Shown: positions 30,351 to 39,827, numbered from the stretch's first letter. The stretch: DNA of 64,000 nt from Leptospira yanagawae serovar Saopaulo str. Sao Paulo = ATCC 700523 (GCF_000332475.2 NZ_AOGX02000015.1:1240001-1304000); one strand, 5' to 3'. The notes: generated by a model not told the origin, from the sequence alone. Numbers and translations: made by a program.

Positions 30351-31818
30351 AAACCAAATAGTTTTCTTGGATGGACCAAAGGAAAATCCAAGGTTTCTCC
30401 ATTGTTACGGTTTCAGTCACTTGTTTGGCATCATTTAAATTACGATTGGGTTTACCAAGTATTTGGCCAATCATTTTGTTTTGATAAAAGGACCGATTCC
30501 CTCCATTACCAATTTTGTCTGGATGGAAAAGTGGATCTAAAAAATTCCAAATGGAGTCATAATCGGAATACCACGTAAGAAGTGTTAGGTCTCCTTTCCC
30601 TTCACCATTTTCTTTGTAAAGTGGGGCTTTTTCCATTGGTTTCAATTTTATTTTTAAACCAATTTCTTCTAATGCTTGTTTGATGGCCCTACCTTTGCTT
30701 TGGTTTTCATCGTCCCCGCGCATACGAAATTCAAGTTCTGTCGTTAAAATCGTAGGATAACACTTGGAATGTTTTAATTCGGTAATTGCCTTTTCTTTAT
30801 CGTAGCTAATGTCAATTTTCTTAAGGTTTAAGTTTAACTTTTCTATGTAAGGCAATGGGATCGGTCCATAAGTTAAATCTGCATGATTTTCTAATAGTTT
30901 TTGAATGATTTGTTCTCTAGGGATACTGTAGTTTAACGCATTGCGAAAGTGTACATCGAAACATGGATTTGTTTGATTGATTGTTACATATTGAACAGAC
31001 CTTCCTTTTTTTGTCAGAGTGAACTCTGATGTTGCTTCTGGAATGGAAAGTAAAAAATCTGATAATTTAAAAGCGTCAAGCTCCGATTTGCGGTACAAAA
31101 ATAAAGAAGTTGTGGATTGCGGTAAGATGCGAAAGCGAATGGAAGTAGGCAAATCATTCGTTATTTCTTTTTGATATTGCAGATCAATGAATTCATTTTT
31201 TTTCCATTGATTGAGTTTGTATTTCCCATAGGTTTTTAAATTATGATTCTCCCATTCTTCTTTCCCAATGATCGATGCGAATGGTAAACTCAACTTTTCT
31301 TTCCATTCTGTTTCTGTAGTTCCTTTTTGGAAATGGAACTCTAAAGTTGCTTTTGATCCAGTTCCAACGAAAGCTGTCGTTGAAGATGTAGGAGTTTCCA
31401 AAGGAACGGTATTCGTAGAAGGAGTAGTATTCAGTGAAGAAGGAATGATCTTCACAGACTTTAAGAATTGGTAGTCTGCTTTTCTTGGATAGGATTCAGA
31501 GATCAGCCTTGCTAAACTAAAATGGATATCGACGATGGGAGGACTTGTCTCATTGAATTCGATACGCCAAATTTCTAGAGAAGGATTGGCGATATGTTTT
31601 GATTTAGAAATCCATGGGGAAACAAACGATTCCTTTTCGGCCTGGTAAATTCCCTGGTGCAGGAAACGTGCTAAATTTTGGCTGGTAAGGTCCGTGCTAA
31701 ACAAAGGATCCAAATGGGCAGGGTCTGAAGGCAGAGCAATTTGAATGGCAAACTCCTCCGTTTCTCTCCTACAAAAAGTGAGGGACAAGAGAAAGAAAAC
31801 GAGGGATAAGGTTCTCAT
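30307..31818 (-). CDS. Family 5 extracellular solute-binding lipoprotein (oligopeptide type)
   Basis: 503 residues: a lipoprotein signal (MRTLSLVFFLLSLTFC, lipobox LTFC) followed by an SBP_bac_5 layout, including LPSDPAHLDPLFSTD near the N-terminus, FRNALNYSIPREQIIQ in the middle and LTWYSDYDSIWNFLDPLF near the C-terminus. Relatives bind oligopeptides or nickel for ABC importers, but no permease gene is adjacent. A 15-residue Thr/Ser-rich insert lies near residue 140. ATG 31818 is chosen because it begins the signal peptide. The start faces the ABC exporter start, two bases away. Confidence 0.82.
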   Translation of the reverse strand: MRTLSLVFFLLSLTFCRRETEEFAIQIALPSDPAHLDPLFSTDLTSQNLARFLHQGIYQAEKESFVSPWISKSKHIANPSLEIWRIEFNETSPPIVDIHFSLARLISESYPRKADYQFLKSVKIIPSSLNTTPSTNTVPLETPTSSTTAFVGTGSKATLEFHFQKGTTETEWKEKLSLPFASIIGKEEWENHNLKTYGKYKLNQWKKNEFIDLQYQKEITNDLPTSIRFRILPQSTTSLFLYRKSELDAFKLSDFLLSIPEATSEFTLTKKGRSVQYVTINQTNPCFDVHFRNALNYSIPREQIIQKLLENHADLTYGPIPLPYIEKLNLNLKKIDISYDKEKAITELKHSKCYPTILTTELEFRMRGDDENQSKGRAIKQALEEIGLKIKLKPMEKAPLYKENGEGKGDLTLLTWYSDYDSIWNFLDPLFHPDKIGNGGNRSFYQNKMIGQILGKPNRNLNDAKQVTETVTMEKPWIFLWSIQENYLVSKEFLRYSALADYL

Positions 31819-31820
31819 AC

Positions 31821-33704
31821 GTGAAGATTTACCGAAAACTTTGGCCATATTTGGCAAAATACAAATACAGACTGAGCCTTGGAGTTTTTCTGTCTATATT
31901 TGTTTCTATTTTTAACGGGGCTTCGCTTACTTCCCTGATCCCAATTTTTGATTCTTTAGGCACTGGGGAAAATTACAAATTCCAAATCGCCCTCACAAAA
32001 AAAGACCAAAACCTTTTAAGTGAACACCAAAGTCCGAATCAGTTGAGTGGACTAACGTACTGGGAATGGCAGTTTGCGAATCTCAAAGAAAAGACCAATG
32101 CAGAACTCGCTGAAAAAAAACCAGACGATTTGGTATATTTATTTTGTCTGATCATCTTACCGATTTATTTTCTAAAACTCCTTTGCCTTGCGGGAACAGT
32201 TTATTTTGTCAATTCAGCAGGGTTACTTGCCGTAAAAGACTTACGCCAAGCTTTGTATAAAAAATTGCAAGTACTGCCCTTAAATGAATTTTACCGTGAG
32301 AAAACCGGTGTCCTAATGAGTCGGGTCATCAATGACGTAGATATTGTTGGAAAAGTGGTTTCGAATGATTTAAAAGATGCCATCAATGACTTTTTTTATA
32401 TAATAACACATTTAATCATCTTACTTGTGTTAAGTTGGAAATTATTCTTTTTACTTTTTATTGTGATCCCACTGATTGTAGGTCCCGTAAGTACATTTGC
32501 AGACCGAATTCGGAGGACTACGAAAAACCAACAAGAGCAATTGTCGGAATTAAATGGTGACTTACAAGAAGTGATCTCTGGCATCCGTGTGATTCGTGCT
32601 TTTTCAATGGAAGACAAAGAAGCCGAACGTTTTTTTAAAGTGAATCAAAACCTATCAGATAAAACATTTAAAACTCACTTTTACCACCAAATTGGACCCG
32701 CATTAACAGAGTTATCTGGTTCCGTTGTGACTATGGTATTTTTAGGGATTGGTGCCTATTTACTAGAAGATGCTAGTTTTTCAAAAGGTATGTTCATTGC
32801 CTTTTTTCTTACATTGATTTTTCTCATGCGTCCACTCAAACAAATGAGTATTTTGGTAAATTTGATCCAAGCTTCTGTCATTGCGAGTGACCGAGTCTTT
32901 GAAATCCTCGGCCGTGATGTTGACATCCAAGAACCAGCGAGTCCAAATCCATTGGGAAGTTTAACGAAAGGGATTGAATATAAAAATGTAACTTATCTTT
33001 ACCCTAATACTGATTTATATGCACTTAAAAATATCAATTTAACCTTACCAAAAGGTGGAACCATCGCGATTGTTGGGTCTTCCGGTGCCGGCAAATCAAC
33101 GTTAGTGGATTTATTGCCTAGACTCATTGATCCTACTGACGGAGGGATCTATTGGGATGGTGTGAATGCTAAGGACTTGAGTTTAGATAACCTGCGTAAA
33201 CGAATTGGCGTAGTTTCTCAAAACATTTTTTTATTTAATGGATCCATTCGTGAGAATATCGCATTCGGAAAACCGAATGCCACTGAAGAAGATATTAGAA
33301 GAGCAGCCGAAGATGCCTTTGCTTCCGAATTCATTGAATCTTTTGAAGAAGGATATGATACGATCGTGGGTGAGAGGGGAGTGATGTTATCAGGTGGTCA
33401 AAGGCAAAGGATCTCCATTGCCCGCACTTTACTTGCCAATCCGGAAGTGCTCATTTTAGATGAAGCAACATCTGCCTTGGATACAGAATCGGAAAGATTG
33501 ATCCAACAAGCCTTTGTTCGATTGTATGAAAACAAAACTGTCATCATCATTGCACACCGTCTATCAACAGTTAAAATTGCAGATACCATCTATTATTTGG
33601 AAAATGGAGAAATTGTGGAGAGTGGAAGTCATACTGAACTTTTACAAAATGCAAATTCCAAATACAAACGATTGTATGATATGCAATTTTCTAATTCAAA
33701 TTGA
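31821..33704 (+). CDS. ABC exporter, fused membrane and ATPase domains (MsbA-like)
   Basis: 627 residues: six-helix ABC transmembrane domain (residues about 15-350) and a nucleotide-binding domain with Walker A VGSSGAGKST, Q-loop VSQNIFLFNGS, signature MLSGGQRQRISIARTLL, Walker B VLILDEATSALD and the switch His in IAHRLST. Such half-transporters dimerise to export lipids such as lipid A, or drugs and peptides. An extended region between helices 1 and 2 (about residues 40-95) is unusual. The start is GTG 31821; the first internal Met is far too late. Confidence 0.93.
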   Translation: MKIYRKLWPYLAKYKYRLSLGVFLSIFVSIFNGASLTSLIPIFDSLGTGENYKFQIALTKKDQNLLSEHQSPNQLSGLTYWEWQFANLKEKTNAELAEKKPDDLVYLFCLIILPIYFLKLLCLAGTVYFVNSAGLLAVKDLRQALYKKLQVLPLNEFYREKTGVLMSRVINDVDIVGKVVSNDLKDAINDFFYIITHLIILLVLSWKLFFLLFIVIPLIVGPVSTFADRIRRTTKNQQEQLSELNGDLQEVISGIRVIRAFSMEDKEAERFFKVNQNLSDKTFKTHFYHQIGPALTELSGSVVTMVFLGIGAYLLEDASFSKGMFIAFFLTLIFLMRPLKQMSILVNLIQASVIASDRVFEILGRDVDIQEPASPNPLGSLTKGIEYKNVTYLYPNTDLYALKNINLTLPKGGTIAIVGSSGAGKSTLVDLLPRLIDPTDGGIYWDGVNAKDLSLDNLRKRIGVVSQNIFLFNGSIRENIAFGKPNATEEDIRRAAEDAFASEFIESFEEGYDTIVGERGVMLSGGQRQRISIARTLLANPEVLILDEATSALDTESERLIQQAFVRLYENKTVIIIAHRLSTVKIADTIYYLENGEIVESGSHTELLQNANSKYKRLYDMQFSNSN

Positions 33705-33770
33705 GTGGAGCCATTCCATTCCAGAAAACAGATGAGATTCATACCAACGAAGTCAAATCTCTAAACTTAT

Positions 33771-34181
33771 TTATGCCAAGCGGCTTGTTCCACAATTTGG
33801 ACAAAATTTTGCATTGGGAACCGGAACAAAAGAGCCACAATTGGCACAAGTCCAGTTCTCATTGATTTTTGGCTCTTGTACTGTAACCGTATGTTTTCTT
33901 TTTTCTGATAAATCCGATTCTACTCGTTCAAGTTCTTCAATGTAGGGAATGGATTGTGATTGGAATTCTTCTTCCGTTAATTTGCCAGAATCAAAGTCAG
34001 AACGGATGTCTCTTAAGGAATCTAATAGATTTCTTTTTTTCTCTAAAGCTGATTTGAGATGGGCATCCAATTCCTTTCCAAAAGGAGATTCATCCACTTG
34101 GAATCGGTAGTAAAACAATACAAAAGGTGCAATCAGAATGATTCCAAATAATACCGAATAGAAATATAAGAGAAAATCCAT
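33771..34181 (-). CDS. Membrane-anchored zinc-ribbon protein
   Basis: 136 residues: an N-terminal membrane helix (LLYFYSVLFGIILIAPFVLF), a coiled-coil-prone segment that includes a short SHOCT-like stretch (FDSGKLTEEEFQ), and a C-terminal zinc ribbon WTCANCG...FCPNCGTS with two CxxC pairs. Function unknown; the ribbon may bind zinc or a protein partner. Divergent from the CoA-transferase gene. Confidence 0.75.
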   Translation of the reverse strand: MDFLLYFYSVLFGIILIAPFVLFYYRFQVDESPFGKELDAHLKSALEKKRNLLDSLRDIRSDFDSGKLTEEEFQSQSIPYIEELERVESDLSEKRKHTVTVQEPKINENWTCANCGSFVPVPNAKFCPNCGTSRLA

Positions 34182-34252
34182 ACGTTCAGAATTTGGACTT
34201 TTTATTTTTAGGCAATCTCTTTATCTTTGGTCTAAGAAGAGATTTTAGATTT

Positions 34253-35755
34253 ATGACTGTAACCAATCCACTGATTGAAGAAAAATTAAAAACTGCCGAA
34301 GAAATTGCCCAATTATTACCAAATCACGTTACATTGGGGTGTTCTGGATTCACTCCTGCAGGGTATCCAAAACTCATACCAGTAGCTTTTGCCAAAAGGA
34401 TTGAAGAAGAAAAAAAATCTGGAACCACTTTTTCTATCAATTTGTACGCAGGTGCATCCACCGGAGAAGAGTTAGATGGTGTTCTGGCAAAAACAGGCGC
34501 TTTAAAACTTAGAATTCCATACCAATCCAATTCACATTTACGGAATCTCATCAACCAAGGGGAAACGGATTTCATTGATATGCATCTTTCCCATGTGGTG
34601 AAGTACATCGAACATGGGATTTTACCAAAAATTGATGTGGCAATTGTGGAAGCAATTGATGTCACGACAGATGGGAAAATTTATTTATCTACATCTTCAG
34701 GCATGAGTGCCACATATCTAAAGAATGCAAAGTCCGTTTATATTGAGTTAACCGATACACACCCATTAGAACTAAAAAGTTATCATGATATCTATTTACC
34801 AGACCACCATTCAAAAGGTGGTCCCATCCCTATCATCCACCCCAATGATCGAATTGGTCAGCCCTATGTCCAAGTGCCCCCTGAAAAAATCAAAGGGATC
34901 GTACGTTCTAGTAAACCTGATGCTGCCACTGTCTTCAAAACACCGGATGCCGATTGCCAAAATATTGCTGCTCATGTATTGGAATTCATCCAACACGAAA
35001 TTACAATGGGAAGGATTCCAAAAGAATACTTACCTTTCCAAAATGGTGTCGGTAATATCGCAAATGCAGTTCTATCAAGTATGGCGAAAGATCCAAATTT
35101 CCATGCAATTCAAATGTACACGGAAGTGGTGCAAGATTCTGTTTTTGATTTGATTGATGCAGGGAAATTAGAAATTGCTTCCACTTCTGCACTCACCTTT
35201 TCTGAGTTAGGTTTGAAACGTTTCCATGGAAATATTTCAAATTGGAAATCTAAATTTATCATTAGGCCTCAAGAAATTTCAAACCATCCTGAAGTGATTC
35301 GGCGAATGGGTCTTATCGCTATGAACACGGCAATCGAAATCGATATTTATGGAAACGTAAATTCAACACATGTCATGGGAACATCGATGATGAATGGAAT
35401 TGGTGGATCTGGTGACTTCACTCGGAATTCTCACCTTAGCATTTTTATGACACCTTCACTTGCCAAAGAAGGAAACATTTCAGCCATTGTTCCAATGGTT
35501 TCCCATACAGACCATAACGAACATTCTACGATGATTTTTGTCACCGAAAATGGATTGGCTGATTTACGAGGATGCCCACCAAAAAAACGTGCAGAACTCA
35601 TCATCGAAAAATGTGCTCATCCTATTTACAAAGATAAACTTCGTGCTTATTATGAAACGGCGCTCAAGGTTTCTAAAGGGAAACACACTCCCCATGATTT
35701 GGAAAATGCTTTGTCTTGGCATGTACAATTTTTGAAAACAGGAAGTATGAAGTGA
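34253..35755 (+). CDS. Acetyl-CoA hydrolase / succinyl-CoA:acetate CoA-transferase family
   Basis: 500 residues of the class I CoA-transferase (Ach1/AarC/Cat1) family. YTEVVQDSVFDLID contains the catalytic Glu (E291) that forms the glutamyl-CoA intermediate; FQNGVGNIANAVL upstream and GIGGSGDFTRNSHLSIF downstream are family signatures. It exchanges CoA between acetate, succinate or propionate, or hydrolyses acetyl-CoA; sequence alone does not separate these. ATG 34253 begins the conserved N-terminus. Its stop overlaps the next start (GTGA). Confidence 0.87.
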   Translation: MTVTNPLIEEKLKTAEEIAQLLPNHVTLGCSGFTPAGYPKLIPVAFAKRIEEEKKSGTTFSINLYAGASTGEELDGVLAKTGALKLRIPYQSNSHLRNLINQGETDFIDMHLSHVVKYIEHGILPKIDVAIVEAIDVTTDGKIYLSTSSGMSATYLKNAKSVYIELTDTHPLELKSYHDIYLPDHHSKGGPIPIIHPNDRIGQPYVQVPPEKIKGIVRSSKPDAATVFKTPDADCQNIAAHVLEFIQHEITMGRIPKEYLPFQNGVGNIANAVLSSMAKDPNFHAIQMYTEVVQDSVFDLIDAGKLEIASTSALTFSELGLKRFHGNISNWKSKFIIRPQEISNHPEVIRRMGLIAMNTAIEIDIYGNVNSTHVMGTSMMNGIGGSGDFTRNSHLSIFMTPSLAKEGNISAIVPMVSHTDHNEHSTMIFVTENGLADLRGCPPKKRAELIIEKCAHPIYKDKLRAYYETALKVSKGKHTPHDLENALSWHVQFLKTGSMK

Positions 35756-37011
35756 TAGCTGTTATTGGATCTGGGATTACAGGTTTAACTGCTTCTTGGG
35801 CATTGAATCAATTTCGCGAAGTCACACTATATGAAAAACATCCTGAAATTGGAATGGCAGCATTTGGCGCAAAACAAATGATTGGCGGTACGGAAGTTGA
35901 ATTTGATATCCCATTTCGAACCATCAAAAAAGATTATTATCCCACTTTATTTCAAGTTTACGATCGGGTTGGGATAGAAACGAAGGTAGTTGATTATTCT
36001 TTCCGTGTGGATTCAAATAATGAATCAGTGTTTGGTTTTTTTTCCAAAAATATATTAGGGTTTCATATTGGAATTCCAACTTCAGAAGTTTTTTTATCCA
36101 GCAAGGGGCGAACAATTTTCTCCGACTTACTTAAGTTTTATGCGAATGCAAAAGCAGATTGGAAAAACGAAAATCCAAACATCACGATTTTGGATTTTTT
36201 AAAACGGTATAATTATTCCAAGGAGTTTATTTACGAGTTTTTGTTACCAACTTTTGCACTGGTCAATACATGTAAAACAGAGACGGTTGCTCTTTATCCT
36301 GCGGAAACCATCATTGGGTATCACTCAAGAGGTTATTCATACACCCCTCAAGAAACCGCAAAATTTGGCACGCGGGACATTGTGAATCGAATGACAAAGG
36401 GACTGCAACACCTCCACTTAAATGCAAAGATCCAACAAATTGTCAAAAAAGGGACAAAGACCATCATCCAATTTGAATCAGAAGAAAAAGAATTCGAACA
36501 TGTGATCCTTTCAACCCAAGCGAACCAAGCCTACCATTTATTAGGCAATGGATTTGAATTAGAAAAAGAAATTCTTTCTGAGTTTCGTTATGAATCAAGT
36601 GATGTAGTTTTGCATACTGACTCTAGTTATTTTAAAAATCCAAATGTATCACTTGTGTTTAACATTCGCGAAGGGTATGATAAACCTGAAGTAACTTTAG
36701 ATTTAGGCCGGATCATCCCAGAGTTACAAGGCAAAAAAGTATTCCAAACATGGAACCCCCACAAACTCCCACAAGAGAGTGATATTTTGAAACTTGCCAA
36801 ATTTGAAAGGCCTGTAATGGATGATAGGACTCGGGTGGCAATCGAAAGAATTTCAACTCTCCATGCGAATCCGCATTGTAAGTTATGGTTATGTGGTTCC
36901 TATTCGTTGTATGGAATTCCTTTATTAGAAGCAGGTGCTAAATCTGCATTACAAGTGATTGCAAACATTTTAAACAAGTCGGTAAGTGATATCATCAGTC
37001 ACCAAAACTAA
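35752..37011 (+). CDS. FAD-dependent oxidoreductase (amine-oxidase/desaturase fold)
   Basis: 419 residues with the FAD dinucleotide motif at the very N-terminus (VIGSGITGLTASWALNQF, then an acidic residue in TLYEKH). The C-terminal SYSLYGIPLLEAGAKSA holds the second FAD contact. It resembles the NAD(P)-binding amine-oxidase group that often sits near methyltransferases for modified lipids. The start is GTG 35752 with GGAAG upstream and a GTGA overlap with the CoA-transferase gene. The convergent methyltransferase ends two bases away. Confidence 0.8.
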   Translation: MIAVIGSGITGLTASWALNQFREVTLYEKHPEIGMAAFGAKQMIGGTEVEFDIPFRTIKKDYYPTLFQVYDRVGIETKVVDYSFRVDSNNESVFGFFSKNILGFHIGIPTSEVFLSSKGRTIFSDLLKFYANAKADWKNENPNITILDFLKRYNYSKEFIYEFLLPTFALVNTCKTETVALYPAETIIGYHSRGYSYTPQETAKFGTRDIVNRMTKGLQHLHLNAKIQQIVKKGTKTIIQFESEEKEFEHVILSTQANQAYHLLGNGFELEKEILSEFRYESSDVVLHTDSSYFKNPNVSLVFNIREGYDKPEVTLDLGRIIPELQGKKVFQTWNPHKLPQESDILKLAKFERPVMDDRTRVAIERISTLHANPHCKLWLCGSYSLYGIPLLEAGAKSALQVIANILNKSVSDIISHQN

Positions 37012-37013
37012 TT

Positions 37014-37775
37014 TCAGTTTGGTTTCAAAGCAACTAAGTAGTGGTAAGTGAGTCCAAGGGATTTCATGGTCGTTTTAAGTAGGGTGCCGAAAAGTCGCAA
37101 AGACAAATTCATCGATTTCGAGTTTTGGATGAAACCGTGGATGACAGGTTCCGTCCAATCTAAGTTTTTTTCAATTGTAAAACCTGTTCTTTCGAGTGTT
37201 TGAATACAGACCTCATTCGTTTTGATTTCGTTAGGTGGAATTAAAAATAAATGTAACAAGGAAAGAAAATTATATGCGTTTTCTTTTTCTAAATTGAATG
37301 CATTCAACACAAGTTTTCCACCTGGTTTTAAGACACGAAATGACTCTTGGTAAAACTCGATCGTGTTTTTGAAATGATACGCTGCATCCACTGAAAAAAC
37401 ATAATCATAAAAATTTGAAGGTAAGGATGTGATTGTTTCCCAACTTCCCTCAAGAAATGGTTCTATTACCATCTCCCTTTGACGAAACAATCCTTTGGCG
37501 AAGTTTGATTGTTCTCCTCTCAAATTGATGGCAGATAGTTTTTGGGGATTAAAATGATCCTTCCAGTAGACAAGGCTACCCCCAAGCCCAGAGCCAACTT
37601 CTAAAATCGAGGAATTATCTTTTAACTCACAGTGTTTGGCAAATTCAGATAAAAATTGGATGCCAGCTACTTTGTATTCGGTGGCACCTGTCCAATACCC
37701 AAAATTGGAAACAAAGTAAGGAGGGTTTTGCGAAAGTTCTGAAACAGGGGATGTAGAAAATGGGAAGGGTGTCAT
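37014..37775 (-). CDS. SAM-dependent methyltransferase
   Basis: 253 residues, class I Rossmann methyltransferase: ILEVGSGLGGSLVYW (motif I), FDYVFSVDAAYHF-like motif (residues around 130), and LKPGGKLVLNAF (motif post-II). It resembles small-molecule or lipid methyltransferases of the UbiE/cyclopropane-synthase type. The close association with the FAD oxidoreductase suggests a shared lipid or quinone substrate, which is inference only. It is divergent from the CsoR/CstR-type gene. Confidence 0.8.
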   Translation of the reverse strand: MTPFPFSTSPVSELSQNPPYFVSNFGYWTGATEYKVAGIQFLSEFAKHCELKDNSSILEVGSGLGGSLVYWKDHFNPQKLSAINLRGEQSNFAKGLFRQREMVIEPFLEGSWETITSLPSNFYDYVFSVDAAYHFKNTIEFYQESFRVLKPGGKLVLNAFNLEKENAYNFLSLLHLFLIPPNEIKTNEVCIQTLERTGFTIEKNLDWTEPVIHGFIQNSKSMNLSLRLFGTLLKTTMKSLGLTYHYLVALKPN

Positions 37776-37797
37776 TTTTTTTACTTGAAAGAATTAT

Positions 37798-37813
37798 ATA
37801 CCCTAGCGGGTAT
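37798..37813. promoter_or_regulatory. CsoR/CstR-type operator upstream of the regulator
   Basis: ATACCC-TAGC-GGGTAT, a perfect inverted repeat with a four-base centre, six bases before the regulator ATG. It matches the operator layout described for CsoR-family repressors (A/T-rich flanks around CCC-N4-GGG), and the same half-sites recur upstream of the next gene, pointing to autoregulation. Confidence 0.72.
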
Positions 37814-37819
37814 GTAGGA

Positions 37820-38086
37820 ATGGCAGTTTCTGAAAACCAAACCAAACTCATCCACCGCATCAATCGCATCCAAGGTCAGTTGGAAGCGATCAAAAATACC
37901 ATCGTAACAGAGGAACAAGACTGCGAAAAAGCAATCCTCCTCCTGAAAGCCGCCCACCAGGCCATGAAAAAGTTCGGTGAGGCTTACATCCATGAATATA
38001 TGGATACCTGTTTCAAAGAAAAGAAGTCCACTCAAAACATCGAAGCAGACGTAAAAAAAGCAATTTCCGCCGCATTCTCTCTCTAA
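37820..38086 (+). CDS. CsoR/CstR-family repressor (DUF156), probably thiol-sensing
   Basis: 88 residues, all-helical DUF156 fold: LIHRINRIQGQLEAIKNTI at the N-terminus, then two cysteines at 35 and 64, 29 residues apart as in CsoR (C36/C65) and CstR (C31/C60). The copper-ligand histidine that in CsoR lies four residues before the second Cys is a tyrosine here (Y60), so the Cu(I) C-H-C triad is incomplete. The pair of cysteines alone is the arrangement of the persulfide sensor CstR. The frame is open to 37760, but ATG 37820 gives the family N-terminus. It is likely a repressor of the following three genes and of itself. Confidence 0.82.
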   Translation: MAVSENQTKLIHRINRIQGQLEAIKNTIVTEEQDCEKAILLLKAAHQAMKKFGEAYIHEYMDTCFKEKKSTQNIEADVKKAISAAFSL

Positions 38087-38125
38087 ATTCGTTTTTCCTC
38101 TCTTAAAACCTCAATAAAAATCCTT

Positions 38126-38155
38126 GCCATATATACCCCATAGGGTATATATGGC
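38126..38155. promoter_or_regulatory. Long palindromic operator covering a promoter
   Basis: GCCATATATACCC and GGGTATATATGGC form perfect 13-bp arms around CATA. The core ATACCC-N4-GGGTAT is the same as in the operator before the regulator. A TTGCCA (-35-like) overlaps the left edge, and TATATA at a 16-base spacing lies in the right arm, so a bound repressor would cover the promoter of the DUF2892-tolC-RND genes. Confidence 0.8.
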
Positions 38156-38165
38156 TTTAGGCTAT

Positions 38166-38181
38166 ATACTATAGGGGGTAT
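38166..38181. promoter_or_regulatory. Second, imperfect operator overlapping the ribosome site
   Basis: ATACTA-TAGG-GGGTAT: the right half matches the operator half-site exactly, the left half at four of six bases. It overlaps the G-run that serves as ribosome site of the DUF2892 gene. Centre-to-centre distance to the long palindrome is about 33 bases, roughly three helical turns. Confidence 0.5.
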
Positions 38182-38185
38182 GGTA

Positions 38186-38410
38186 ATGTTCTTGGCATCT
38201 ACAAAAACATGGTATTTGGAGAGATTGGTATTTCTCATTGCTGGTGTGTTCAGTTTGGTAGGGGTAACACTTGGAACCTATGTTTCTTCTTGGTGGTATC
38301 TTTTGAATTTACTCGTTGGTTTGAACTTGGTGGTGTTTTCTACCATTGGTTTTTGTCCCATGGCAATTCTTTTGAACAAACTTGGTGCAACACCAAAGGT
38401 AAGGGACTAA
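38186..38410 (+). CDS. DUF2892 (YgaP-like) small membrane protein
   Basis: 74 residues with two membrane helices (LVFLIAGVFSLVGVTLGTYV and LLNLLVGLNLVVFSTIGF) ending in the family motif GFCPMAILLNKLG. This module is found alone or as the membrane domain of the rhodanese YgaP and is often linked to sulfide/persulfide handling. ATG 38186 is preferred over ATG 38180 because the GGGGG run lies seven bases upstream. It is the first gene behind the long operator and is followed after four bases by the TolC-like gene. Confidence 0.82.
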   Translation: MFLASTKTWYLERLVFLIAGVFSLVGVTLGTYVSSWWYLLNLLVGLNLVVFSTIGFCPMAILLNKLGATPKVRD

Positions 38411-38414
38411 TCCA

Positions 38415-39827
38415 ATGAAACGTTTCATCAGCTTTTTATTCCTCGTTACACCAATTTATCTTTCTGCTGAAGGAGTTGGTTTTAATGAACTTTGGAAACG
38501 AATTGAAGAAAACTCATCAGCTAGAAAATCCAAATATTTGGAATGGAAAGCTGGTGAAATAGCAAAGGACAGATCCGACAAACATTGGTTACCTCGAGTG
38601 TATGCAGATCTAAGAACCTTTCAAACAAACGATCCAACACTCAACTTTATGGGAAAACTTAGCCAAAGGAGTGCAACAGATGCCGACTTTTCCACCGCGT
38701 CCACTCGTACTAGACCTGGCAATTTTTTAGATTCGAATAACCAACCGTATACGACGCTCAATGCTGATACGATGAATCTGTTTGCAAAGGATACTCTCAA
38801 TTATCCTGGGAGCCACCAGTATTCACGGGGTACTCTTGGGATGGACTTACCATTGTATGAAGGTGGTTCTGGAAAAACCTTTGCTGCGATGAATGAAAAA
38901 AGAAGTACAGGGTTGAAATTTGAATGGTTGGCCATTCGTGACCGAGAGTTTGCGCAAGCCGGTTTTTATTACCGTGCGATTCAAACTTTATATGATTATC
39001 AAAAGAGACTGGAACAAATCAAAAAAATTGAAAGTCGATTCCAATCGAATTATTCTTTAGGTAATAAAGGAAACCCAGTTGGATATGCGGGATACCTTGC
39101 ATTAAAATCAATCAAAAATCAGATCTCAGTTCTTGAAAAACAATCAGAACTACAAATAGGCGATTATAAAGAAACACTATTTGTATTGTCTGATGTTCCA
39201 TCGACAGAACTCGAGATTGTAGAATCGGATCTGAATGTATTTTTAGATACCTATTTCAAAAGGCCCACTGGTTATGAAAGATCCAATCAGATGAATGCAC
39301 AGATCAAGTATGCGGAAGGGGAAAAATTAAAAGCAGAAATGGAGATGGCAAAATTTTTACCGAAGGTAGGAGCCTATTCAGAAGCATACGGGTACCAAGG
39401 GAGTCGAAATATTTCCAATGCATACCAAGCAGGTGTGTATTTGCAAATGAATCTTTATAATCCTAAAGATATTGGTGCTGTTGATGAAGCAAAATTAAAT
39501 GCAGAGGCAGCACTGAAAAAAATTGAAGAAAAAACAAAAGAAGAAGAAGCCCATGTAAAGTCTCTTATCCAAAAAGAAATCACATTGAAAGAAAGTTTGG
39601 AAATCATTAGAGAAACTTTGAAATACCAAGAAGAGCAAGTATCAAACATGCAAAGGTTATTCCAAAGTGGGGCTATCAACGCACTTCAATTTGCAGAAAC
39701 ACTCAATAAATCATTAGAGTTATCACGTGTCTTAATGGAATCAGAGATTGCTTTATTACAAGTGAGAACAGAAGTTTCGATATTTTCAAAAAAGGAAGAC
39801 AGAAATGAAACCATTGGAAGAAATTAG
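38415..39827 (+). CDS. TolC-family outer-membrane efflux channel
   Basis: 470 residues with a signal peptide (MKRFISFLFLVTPIYLSAEG). Two long coiled-coil regions (about 180-260 and 350-450) are typical of the TolC/OEP helical barrel, each following a beta-rich part with aromatic girdles (RGTLGMDLPLYEGG; YQAGVYLQMNLYNPKD). The trimer spans the outer membrane and periplasm. Its end overlaps the RND pump start by 23 bases, so the two are co-translated and almost surely form one export path. Confidence 0.86.
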   Translation: MKRFISFLFLVTPIYLSAEGVGFNELWKRIEENSSARKSKYLEWKAGEIAKDRSDKHWLPRVYADLRTFQTNDPTLNFMGKLSQRSATDADFSTASTRTRPGNFLDSNNQPYTTLNADTMNLFAKDTLNYPGSHQYSRGTLGMDLPLYEGGSGKTFAAMNEKRSTGLKFEWLAIRDREFAQAGFYYRAIQTLYDYQKRLEQIKKIESRFQSNYSLGNKGNPVGYAGYLALKSIKNQISVLEKQSELQIGDYKETLFVLSDVPSTELEIVESDLNVFLDTYFKRPTGYERSNQMNAQIKYAEGEKLKAEMEMAKFLPKVGAYSEAYGYQGSRNISNAYQAGVYLQMNLYNPKDIGAVDEAKLNAEAALKKIEEKTKEEEAHVKSLIQKEITLKESLEIIRETLKYQEEQVSNMQRLFQSGAINALQFAETLNKSLELSRVLMESEIALLQVRTEVSIFSKKEDRNETIGRN

